Assembly (NCBI GenBank): GCA_030141605.1
Contig: JAQGDQ010000289.1
Span: 127,001-191,000 of the forward strand
Direction: 5' to 3'
From: Tubiluchus corallicola
Lineage: Eukaryota > Priapulida > Priapulimorpha > Priapulimorphida > Tubiluchidae
DNA: 64,000 nucleotides
The position numbers and the translations under genes were made by a program. The first letter of the stretch is position 1. Every line of letters begins with the position of its first letter. Below the pieces are notes generated by a model that was not told the origin of the DNA, searched no databases, and was given only the letters and a program-made list of their open reading frames with translations. This document shows positions 36,201-46,965 of the stretch, one piece after another.

Positions 36201-39200
36201 AATACATGTCAGAATTTAAGTTTGTAATTTTACATTGCTCAGCAGAAACTAAACATAGTTTTGAAATGCAATGTCATTTTAACAACAGCTTTGTAAGTGA
36301 TCTCACGAGTAAAGTCTGTCTGGGTAATCAAGTAATTTGTCTAATTTATGTTTTAAGAAGAAAGACCTAAAACCTCTCTTAAATGTAACCTGTAGTTATA
36401 AATGAAAAAAAATTAAGACTTCCCCGTATGTTACAAGCAGAAATACCAGTGGTTATGGTTCTGCAAAGAATTACAACTTACAATTGGTATTTATTTGTCA
36501 GGGCCAAAATTTAGACAAGAATCCCCGAATCCATTCATGTAAACATTCATGCCAATGCCCATTACCGCGAATCTGGTTAGATTCACACAGGTTTTACCTG
36601 AATGTTAAAAAATAAAAGAAATACTGGCACTAATGTGACTTTTTTGCTTTTTGCGTTACTTCACAAGTGGCTTTGGTGTATGGCGCTTTTCATTCAGAGT
36701 TGCATGTGAAAATTGTAGGGATCTATGCTCATTGCCAAACTAACAAGAATGTAAAATATAACAAAATTCTGGCCCTGTTTGTTGTAGGGAACTCACGCAT
36801 GCAGCTACATGGCTAAATCAGGATTAGGTACTACAAACCCCGGTTGGGTTACCACCGAGAACTGTAGGTAAGCTCAATGCCAATCATACCTGTTCCGTAT
36901 ACCTCTACACCAGAATGAAAAACGCCAAAGCCTAAATTTGAAGTGTACTCATTAATCCAGTACTGAAATAAAGAACAAAAATTACTCAGATAAAAGAAAA
37001 AAAAGCTATTAATTTAGAGTTAAAGTTTTTTAACACAACTTATCACAGCAGATGTGTCTCAAACCAATCATCTGTACAATTAGTAAATAAATTATTATAT
37101 AAATAAATACATAAATACATAATTATTAAATTACCATGAGCATTTATAAATAGAATGTAAAAGATGTGTTACAGGTAAGGTATAAAACTGGGTATTGCAT
37201 AGATTAGAATTACTGATGCATTGTAAGAGATCCAATAGGTCTATGTAGGCTCTTTGAGTTCGCCTTTCCAAATCATTTTCAGTTTTAGCTAATGCAGAAA
37301 TGTTTACAACAAAAATCTTTTCATATAAACCAATTTTTTGCCATTTGTGAAATTAGATGCTTTGAATGTGTTTGCAAGTGTGTGTGTGTATGTGTGTGTG
37401 TGTGTGTGTGTGTGCGTGCGTGCATGCGTGTGTGTATGGATTAATGTACGGCTAATCGCATTTTAAATGCAAACAATTTCAGATTTTGGTAAGATATATT
37501 TTCAGGATGTTGACTTACCAGCCAGGGGACCATATATAAGAATGTACATTTTTCAGGGTAAAGGAATGAAAGCTAAACGAGAAATTGAGCAATTCCCGAG
37601 AAAAACCTACTATTTTGTTATGTACAAAGCCTTCATAATTCACAGACAATGAATGGCATATGACTTGCAAGCTATATACCTATTTCTTAGGCTGTTTGCC
37701 TAAATGTGATTAACAGCTCTCCCTATAGTCTTAGTTGAGTTCTATTCATATCATACTTCCCCAAGGAAATGCAAAACCTGTGGGCTAGGGCTGGGACCAG
37801 TTAAGGATTCACTTAACCTGTTAATTTTTTATCAGTTAACTGTTAACTAATTAACTGATTAATCAGATCTAGGGAACATCGGAGGCCTGTTGTAATTTGC
37901 TGACTAGATCATTGGAGTACCAAATAAACAAAAAATTTACAACGCAAAAATATCAAATGAAACTTTAGAGGAATATGTTCAAATAAGAGTGAAACTTTTA
38001 TACATAGAAAGTGAAAAGTCTCTGTTTGTAAGGATTGATTTGATTCTATGTAGCAGCCCTGACAGTGATAGAGCATGTTAGAGGAATTATGTTAGAGGAG
38101 TAGAGTCCACCATGATAACGATCGGTTAACCACTTAAAAAATTTACCGGTTCTGGCAATGTTACCGGCAGAGTTCCATGCCAATGAAGACTCGAATCATT
38201 TAACATGTGGATGTGTACATATACAGCATGCATCATCAATTCGCTGAATCAGCGAGTTGATGTTAATTTGTTGATGGAGTTTCAAAATACCAAAGAACAC
38301 AGCCTACAAGACTTGAACAGCTTCACATAAACCATAATACATAGCGACCAGTATATATGTTACAACCAATGTGTGAAACCAGGGTATTCTATAGAATGCC
38401 TAGGCCTTTTATAGAGTGCCAATGTAAGCCAGGTAACGTGGCTAAAATAATTTATTCTATACTTTTCCTAGGCACTATATATAATGCAAAAGTTCCATTA
38501 GGCAAAGTGTGTAATTCTTTTATTTTGAATATACTTTTCCTAAGCGTTTTATAAACTGTTGAATAAATTTTAGGTAATATGAAAGTAAAACAAATGATTA
38601 ATTGTTTTGGTGAAATTTTACTAATCATTTTATATAATGCCAATTTTGTTCTGGAGAATGTGCAAAATAAGTGTTTCATGTTCTTACAAATTTGTGTGTT
38701 AGACCAGGTAACTAGCACTTCAGCCAAACATTCAGATTACATGACTGTTTCATTCATGTGCTGTTTGCATTTTTAGAAGTGATATACTTTTGGATTAGGT
38801 ACAAAGTGCATGATCCTTAAAGCTTGGTCATGTTGGTGCTGAGTGGTGCCGTTGTCACATTTATCTTTGAAAGCCATCGCAGGCCACAGTTTTCATGCAG
38901 GAAGCTGAGATTTTCCAAGAACGTGCTACGGAGCACTGCGCAAACCACGACAGAGCCTGGTCTTTCGCTTTCCCAATATGGCCTTCAAATATGCCCGTTA
39001 AATGGATCTGCCCTATACAATAAACTATTATATGGTTTGGGTTTCTTTCATTCTAATGTGTGAATGAATTTGCCCCAATGATGCACATTCTAAATTTTCA
39101 TGAAAAACGGATTCATGACAATAGTAAATACTTCCCACGAATTTCTTATGGAAGCCATTAACCGAGATAAAAGCATGTGCCAGAGGCAAGGACATTAGTA

Positions 39201-39744
39201 CTTCCATTCTTGTTGTGTTTCATACAGCATGATAGTAAAAACACTTAACTACTTGGTGCTTAAAATGAAAGAACGATTTCACACTAAATTAAAAAACAGA
39301 AGTCATTTAAAGCAGTGAGCGAGTGCTCTTTTGTTTTTCTAAGTGACAACAAACACCAGCAATTAATTAGGCTAATCATGTAAATGACTTTAACGTCAAG
39401 GCGAAAAAGCAGTCACCTCATTATTGCCTATGGTGCATGAGGTTATGGTTATCAAACAGCAATCATATAACACTTGTACAGAAGGAAATGCTGCTATAGA
39501 AAGAGAACTACTTAACATACTTTGTGATACAAATATGCTATGCAATATCCAACATTTAGTCTAAATTTCGACTACTGTATTATTGATTTGTTGCCATTCA
39601 ATTACATTGATCACAACAGACTTCTTCTTGTTCAAAAAGTGATTAGCGTGTGAGATAAATGTTACTGATACATACCATATCATAAATATTCAACAGCACC
39701 GGAGCCCTGGTCATGCCGTGGTTATTATTGCGACCGTGAACCAT
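33203..39744 (-). CDS. DESI2: DESI2-type PPPDE deSUMOylating isopeptidase, 5 coding exons
   Basis: Minus-strand exons in order: 39676-39744, 36890-36962, 35134-35227, 34160-34301, 33203-33358. They total 534 nt and 177 aa (human DESI2 has 194). All introns are GT-AG and phases agree. Motifs: [17 protein letters not shown] at the start, [13 protein letters not shown] with catalytic His39, [34 protein letters not shown] with catalytic Cys117, and a C-terminal [19 protein letters not shown] segment. The His-to-Cys spacing of 78 equals that recalled for human DESI2 (H30/C108). The family are papain-fold cysteine proteases acting on SUMO or ubiquitin conjugates. The start ATG at 39744 is the only one in frame near the conserved region. 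Some 5' UTR splicing (TTTTTAG before AGGTC) is possible. Confidence 0.93.
34387..34498. mobile_element. Short palindromic MITE-like element
   Basis: TGCCCAATTTCACAAAGC at the left end and GGCTTTGTGAAATGGCCC at the right end are imperfect inverted repeats bounding 112 bp. The interior is also partly complementary. The (G)GCCxxTTTCACAAAGC end is of a kind repeated in many invertebrate genomes. No transposase is present. It lies in DESI2 intron 3, just upstream of exon 4 in transcription order. Confidence 0.6.
37379..37437. repeat. (TG)n microsatellite
   Basis: An imperfect TG run with CG and CA interruptions, inside DESI2 intron 1. Confidence 0.95.
37785..38165. mobile_element. Possible hAT-like MITE remnant
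   Basis: The left part GGGCTGGGACCAGTTAAGG is followed by repeated TTAAC/GTTAA units. The right part, GGTTAACCACTT and then TTTACCGGTTCTGGC, is roughly its reverse complement. GGGCTGGGxC ends with internal TTAA palindromes are typical of hAT-derived repeats. Ends and target duplication are not clear. Confidence 0.3.
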
Positions 39745-41161
39745 GGGACATTGATTTTCTCTAGTACCTTTTAACTGGGATGATCGTCAGACCTCTAAAA
39801 ATACTGAAATGGATTTAAAAAAATTACAAAATATAAAATCAGAAATTTCTGTAAGGTATACAAAACGTATGTCTATCAATTACAGTTAATCAACATGCAT
39901 TCAAGGTTCAGAATGGGTAGTAAACTAATCAAACGGATATGCAGTCTTGTTCTATCTGTATTTAAATGTTACATAACATATGCAAATCTTATTAACAAAC
40001 AAGCATAAACAATATGCAACTAGACATAGGCACATATGTGCTGCAAATAAACTTGGCATAGTACATACAATTGTATGTCCCTTTACTAACATCAACGCAA
40101 AATCGCTACAAACACTAAAAATTCATCTTGATAATTACAAATTAACAATTATCAAAATCAATTGCGTACTAAGTGTACAGAGTTAATCGTTAACTGCGAC
40201 TATAACCACACTCACAAATTATCGAATGTGTATAATCAAATTGAAAAATAAAATTTGCAAAATGTTTTCGTAGCCATGTTATCATGACACGAATTACACA
40301 ATCCCAGCCTTTTAAGCATACCTGGAGATTTTCACCTGTACCACACCCTAGCTACACTTATTTACTACACACTTTATTTACAAACTTTGCCCACTCTACA
40401 ATATATTTCTACACCGCACTCTTTGCTCATGGCACGTGCACATTGTAGCCGTAATAATCAGCATCGATTGTGGCTAACAATTCTAATATTTACAAGACAA
40501 AACATAAAGAGAAGACTGAACATACTTTGTATAAACTACATTCCATTTATATAGCTATTTTAGAACTGATTCGTTACAGATTAAGAGCGCTTGAGAGCAT
40601 TTATTCAGTTTACATGACAACTGTCGGATTGAATTGGTACCTTCAATTTACACTGCAGCATTCAGTTTTAGATCTTACCTCCAAAACATACTTTACTCAA
40701 TATACAAAGTTAACGACACTTTTCATTTGTACATGCAAAACTATGCTAAATACCTGCTATTGGTTTTTTGTTTAAAATTCCTCTAATGCATTTTCGGACT
40801 TAATTTCTTTTCGAACTTAAACAACGTAACTTCGCTCTTATGATACGATCGCCCACGATAATGAGGATGAGTCATACAATTTTCCGGTACGTGATGTCAC
40901 ATCCGTAAATAGACTAACTAAAATAAGTATTGAATGGTGGCGTCCTCGAGTGTCGGTTAATAAAACGAACTAGCTGCGAAAACCAAGAGCTTCTAAAAAC
41001 TGCCTAAGATTATTGTAAAAAAATCGTAGAGGTTGATCTTTCGTTGGAAAAATCTTTTCTAATATTTTTTGCAAAAGTCTACAGAATTATACTATAGTCT
41101 CAACGTTTAGTCTAGAAGTTTTCCGTCTCGACTAGATCTCGAATAAAAGCTAAATTAATGA

Positions 41162-41270
41162 GAGACTGCAACAATGCTGAACCATAAAGTCAATACAGAA
41201 AGTACTGCCTGTAATTATTTTATGCTTTCTTTATTGACTTTATGATTCGGTACTGTTGTAGTCATTTCTC
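41162..41270. repeat. Imperfect 45-bp inverted repeat
   Basis: Left arm 41162-41202 (core CATAAAGTCAATA) and right arm 41225-41270 (core TATTGACTTTATG) are near complements over about 40 bases around a 22-base centre. It could be a MITE or a long hairpin transcript. Confidence 0.65.
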
Positions 41271-42237
41271 TTATTATGTCTTCACTTTTCTGCTACATTG
41301 AAAATGACGTTATAAAATTTAATGTTATTATGTCATTATTTTATTATATCAATTTTGCACAAAAGTATTAATTTTCCATTTTCTTTTTCTATTACTTCTG
41401 TTGTTTATATGCGTAGCGTAATAACTTTCATAAAAAAGTTTTATAAATTTCGTAAGTGAAAAATAATTTATTACAGAGTGCCTTTTTGGTGAGATAAAAT
41501 TAAGGCATGCCATGTTGCTTATGTAGAACTTTTTTATTTGCCTTGTTTTATTTCACTGTGAAATCCAAACCGAAGTGCATAACACAATTATAAAAGACAA
41601 TTTTGCATACAAAAAGGCAACACCCGACTATTGCAGAAACAAGATTGAGCTTTCGATCATTATAACAATAGTGAGTAAAAGTAGGTAACGTATAACTATC
41701 ACTAGTGAATCTTAAACTATTAAGGATTATTATAATATCGCACTATTAGTTGCTTACTTGAAAATGTGTTAGCCCAACTTAGAACATAGCCCAACGTAAA
41801 ATTCTTTCTCGGTCGCTTTGTTATATAACAACTTTTTTAATTTTAATTTACTTGTAGGCTTCTTAGGTAATGGCTTTAATGTGTTGGTAGGCCGTACCAG
41901 TTTTTAACAGCGATGCAGTAGAACGTTCTTCTAGTTGCGCTATTTATTTAGTTATGACCCGTTTTGTTTATTGCAACATTTTATCTCCTTTGTAGGTGAT
42001 AGCAAATTTAACATAATAATTATGATTTGTATCGACGACAAAAAAGAGCCTTCTCTTTATGTCCTGAGTTTACTTAAGCAACTACTGAAGCCATTGATGT
42101 ATTTCCGAAAATTTGGTAGAAGCGACGGTTAGTGTCAATAAGATGTGAATCACCGCAAGCCAAACAATAGCCATCACATAGCTAGGTCACTTAACAATTC
42201 ACGAGAGTATTTGATTTCATACGTGGTGTAGCAGACC

Positions 42238-42801
42238 CACGTGTGCGTACAGTTCAGTAGTGAAGCTACACTGTAAGCCGAAACCTGAATCACGTGATCG
42301 AAGCGTCATGAGGCTATGTGAACATCCATATTAATAATAATTAATAATATAGTAGTAACATGTCTACTTCTCCAATGCATGTACATTGTATAATGTTGGC
42401 CCATCACTCAAAAAAAATCGCTTCTTCAAGACTTCATGCTATTGTCACACACTTAGTTCGGGATTTGGAAACTCAATATTTCATAATAATTCATTGGAAT
42501 TTTAGCGCCTAATTAAAGCTTTCTTGAGTCTCTTGCATTCTTCCATTTCTTTCATGTAGTTTTTAAGGCTTAGTTACGGTTACGAGAAAATAGCTTAAAC
42601 TGTAAAGGCTTATTTACAATCATTCCATTGATTACAGGTACAGAGTAAGTACAGAATGCATAATCTGCTTTGCTATTAAAAATATCTTTATTTAGATAAC
42701 GGTTGCTATTGCTATAAAAAGAGAAGACGAGAAGATAAATTGTAAAACGCCTCGGCCACCATGTAAATAGTGGTCACGTGAATTCAATACAGTGACACGT
42801 G
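42238..42801. promoter_or_regulatory. Cluster of four CACGTG E-boxes
   Basis: CACGTG occurs at 42238-42243, 42291-42296, 42775-42780 and 42796-42801. The last two are 21 bases apart and are followed by TTTTCGGCGCC, which resembles an E2F site. In DNA this AT-rich four such sites in 564 bp are more than expected. A bHLH (Myc/USF/MITF-type) enhancer is possible. Confidence 0.35.
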
Positions 42802-43150
42802 ACTTTTCGGCGCCAACGTGCAGTCAACAACCTCAGGTGATTCACTCATGTAATATCATGACTGCTACGCTTAATAAGCCATTACTAATAAAAGATTGTT
42901 ATTGGAACGTTACCTACATCTACGACATAAATTCCACTGAATAATGACAGTCATGTTATCGATTGATTACGTTCTGTGAGTCACTGTTTTACAGATTTTA
43001 CAATTTTCGTATAAGACCACATGTATGCGTGCAAGTAGGCTTAGTGGCTAGCTTACAAACAACTGTAACACAAGCCAGCTATATGTTTTGACTCCTACTC
43101 GACTATAAAGGTGTTTTGGTGTTTTCGGACTGCGTCTGCTCGTCCAATAG

Positions 43151-43192
43151 TCTCTCTCTCTCTCTCTCTCGCTCGCTTGCTCGCTCTCTCTC
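43151..43192. repeat. (TC)n microsatellite
   Basis: A TCTCTC run with CGCTCGCTTG interruptions. The open frames across it on both strands are low-complexity artefacts. Confidence 0.9.
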
Positions 43193-44559
43193 CACCTCCT
43201 CTTTCTCGTTCCTTTCCTCCTTGCTCCATTCCTATATCTTTCCATATCCAGTCTTTCAATACGTTTAAATACCTAAAAAAACGTCATAAGATGATCAGAC
43301 ATCCAAACTATTAGGTACACAGTAAGAGTTGTAACACCAATATTGTTACCAGCAATAGGTGAAACTGGAATTTTAAACACCAGAAATTTGGATGCTTTTC
43401 CTCGAATTCATCTATTTTACCTACTTTTCTCTAGCCATAGGCCTATGACGCCAATGAAATACAACTATTCATACTTGGTTTAAGACCAATCAGTAAAATG
43501 CACAACGTATTTTGAAAATGCTTCACAGGAACCACTCCTTACCCTTATTTTCAGACAAACTATGATTTCAATTATTCACAGCATACTTTGTCACGCATGA
43601 GAAGTTGCTGATTTCGCCGTAATATTAACAGGAGCGTTTCTAATCCTTTAACTGCATGCATTCGCTTATCAGGCATAACCGAATCAATGTAAATACCGTG
43701 GCTCTTTGTGTTGGGATGTGAGTCAGAGAATATTAGGCAATCGTGCACGTGTGCTGGGCTTCTATTCCAGAGAACGCCTAAATTTGCATTAATGTTAAAT
43801 CAACAATGCCTTACTTGGAACATACTGCCAGTGATTACAGAGCATACATTATAAATCAGTAGTTCACACACGAGGTAATCCCTTACTCCTCACTAACAAG
43901 CAACAGTGTTTAATAATCATTTGGGAGTTTTGGTTAGTGTACGAAATAATATCTTAATACACCATTAGAGCTCTTTCAAAGAAGAGCAACATATAACAAC
44001 AACGGCCTTTCTGCAACTTCTATTTGTGAGGTGAAACTTCTGGGTTAGTTGTTAATTTTAAAACCCGAAGTATATGTTTTAGTATCCACACATTAAATTT
44101 TTACTATGAATTTTGTAGTTTAGTGTATTTAAATGTCTCAAAACACTGTCTTGCAAGTTTTGTAATTTCTCTTTTTAACACTTGTTTGTTTGTAAATATG
44201 TCTCTGTGTTCTAAGAAGTTATAGTCTGAATTAAAGCAAATGTATGATAATGGTAATAGTGGTAATAATATGAGGTGCAGCTATGATCCTAATAACTGAT
44301 GCGATTATATTATAAACGTTTAATAACAAGAGATTCTATCACTAACTATCAAGCGTAATCTCAGCTCGTTTGCACTATAATAAAAAGAGATGACATGTGC
44401 GAACTTCTGTGACTAAGAGTGACATCATGCACTGAGGCGAATGATGAAGTATGACTGATTACATCTTCAGCTTCTTCGATAGCGAAAGCGAAAAGTTTCG
44501 TGAGGTATTAACATGTAAAACACATAACTGAACATAATTTATGCAGATTTATAACAAAA

Positions 44560-45070
44560 AGGAGAAAATAAAAGGAAGTGAGAGAAAAAGTAAGATGAAG
44601 CAGTTACATAAAAAGAGGAAGATAGCCATAAGTGGTAAAACCACGAAGAGAAGGGTGGAAGCATGGAAAAAGCTGAAAAAGGAAGAAAAAAGGAGAGGAG
44701 CAGGGAAAAACAAAGAAAGAAAGCAGTGCGTTAAAAAAGAAGCAGAAGAAGAAATAAAAAGTAAGAAAGAATTAAAAAAAGGAAAGAAGCAGAAAGAAAG
44801 AAAAAAGAAAAGGAAAGAAAAAGAAAGACGAAAGAAAGAAAAAAGATAAAAAGAAAACAGAAAGAGTAAATTAATTGAAAAAGAAACACAACAAGGGAAA
44901 ATATGATGTACGTGTAAAAGAAATACAGGAAAGGAAAACAAAGCATGAGAAATTCAATGGCATTAAGAAGAAAAAGAACAATTAAAGAAGATAGACTGAA
45001 ATAGAAGAGAGAAAGGAAAGAAGGAAAGAGAGCGAGAAACACAAAGAGAGAGAGAGAGAGAGAGAACAAA
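44560..45070. repeat. Polypurine tract of about 500 bp
   Basis: The plus strand is almost all A and G, ending in a (GA)n run at about 45046-45064. A lysine/glutamate/arginine-rich frame on plus and phenylalanine/leucine/serine-rich frames on minus come from this bias and are not genes. Such tracts can form triplex DNA. Confidence 0.85.
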
Positions 45071-46965
45071 GAACATGAGAAAGGAGAAAAGGAAAATGTT
45101 TACAACATTTTGTGCTTAAAACTTTAATGATTCGTGAGCGCTGTCTAGAATAAATCCAGCCAGCCATGCTTTAATTGTTACTTACACCTATTTTCATTAC
45201 ATCATGCATAAATATGTTAAAATAGGCTTTCTCTCCAGCCACGTGCCTCGTGGAGCCTGTGCTTTGTCTTCCAGTTCAACAAAGGCGAGACGCAGTGGAA
45301 TAATTTATTAGGCTGACGCTACCTCCCCTGGCGAATTCACTTGAAGCCACTCTACGAGGGGAATGGGGTGACGACGAGGAAAAATCGTTTCAGCAACCAA
45401 ACCACTCACCGCGCGGATTAGGAACTACGTAAAAACTTTAGTTTTGTGAAGCAAAAGATCTCAATAAAAATACCTTAGGTAACAACAAGACGAGAAGGAA
45501 TAATAAGTACCTAAACACAGGACATACTAAAAGTACTAGAACGGAGCGGTTTAGCATAAAAGGAGTCAGAGAACGCAAGGTTTTAGTTTTTTAATAGAAG
45601 CTGCATTACTTTCACACAGTGGTATTGCTAGAGCTCCCGGCGTTATTTTAGCTACGCCCCAATGAATGTACATAGTTATTGATGCTTACTACTAAAATCA
45701 GCTGCCTGTACAATTACGGTAGGTGGTTAGCGATGTTAGAGCATGTGCGAAAAATAGGAACCATTGTTAATACGTTTCAGCAGCGCCCTCCCATCGTACC
45801 TGTAAATGAAAGAATTTATTCAATGTTGAAAATATAACAAAATAAAGCATAAACACGTGAACAAAATAACATTCAGTTAATTATGAATAGGATATGAATA
45901 TCAGACAAATCAGATAAACTAAAATACTAAAAGAATTTACTTTTTTGAAGTCGCGCTAATTACGTGTTTACTAATTAAAATTTTGAGACAACTTATAAAT
46001 TCAATCTAAGACATGTGCTATTGTTACATATAACTAGAGCTTGTAGTAAACCAGAAATTGCAACAAAACAAACAATAAATTAAAAGTCTTTCTGCACATA
46101 TTGCTTGTTGTGCTTTAGTGTATAATATATACACAAAGAGTATTTTAGTGTTTGATAGCAACTGGTAGACGTGATAGATTGCCACACTTCGCAACCAGGA
46201 TATGGATTTTGGAAAAACGTAACGCATTTAGAATTGCGTTAAACTAATATAATTTTGGGGCATTTATTTTGACTTGTTGCGATTTGAACTAATAATTACA
46301 TATTTTGGAAATGTTATTGCTTGATTAATTTATCATAATATTAAATTAAGTAAATTTTATCTTGCGCAACAACATCTAGTTGGCATTCAATGAAAGTTAA
46401 ACCTCTTATTTATACCGGCAATGAATAATCATGCAAACAGCTGAACACTAGTTATGTAAGCCAATTCACAATACAGCGTCTGTATTCTTATTCAAGCAAA
46501 ATTTTACTATGATGGGCGTGACTTTGCTATAGATCGGCACGTCACAGTTCAGCAGTGCAAAAGCTTATAATAAAATCGGTAATGGCAGCCATCTATGCCG
46601 CAAGCTACGTCTGTCATTACTCATGAACGTATTGCAGAATTTCTCAGCATGATTTACTGGTTTATTAATGGTACACTGCATAGTACGACTGCAGAAACGT
46701 GTGATCTTTGTACTATGAGGATCGTGCGACAAATCGCATTTGAACTGCAGCCGAAAGAAGCACAATTTGGACTTGTATTTACCACAATGAAAAGTAATAT
46801 TTTCTGTCTAACTAAAAGTAACATTATGTGAAGTTACGAAATGTTTCAAAACCAATCAAATGTGCAATATATTAAAGTGCAATAGTGTCGAAAATTTATT
46901 TTTATGTGATTCACTTACGGAACTGATTGATTGATGCTTGTGTTTAGTTTCTAATTATCACCGCA

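Larger units (their letters stand above)
39745..46965. other. Intergenic region between DESI2 and INSM promoters
   Basis: No coding gene is recognised in 7.2 kb between two divergent gene starts. It should hold both promoters. On the DESI2 side there are an AP-1 site TGAGTCA (40868-40874) and a CRE-like TGATGTCAC (40892-40900). The rest is AT-rich, with an inverted repeat, an E-box cluster, a CT microsatellite, a polypurine tract and a GC-richer patch at 45230-45430, each listed separately where clear. Confidence 0.5.

Noticed and set aside
44541-45069. Lysine/glutamate-rich plus-strand frame and phenylalanine/leucine-rich minus-strand frames
   Set aside because: Direct consequence of the polypurine bias; no domain, no splice or promoter support.
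46595-46831. Small plus-strand protein upstream of INSM
   Set aside because: No domain match; lies in the INSM 5' region and is better read as leader sequence or chance. A TATA-like TTATAATAAA at about 46565 is noted but weak.
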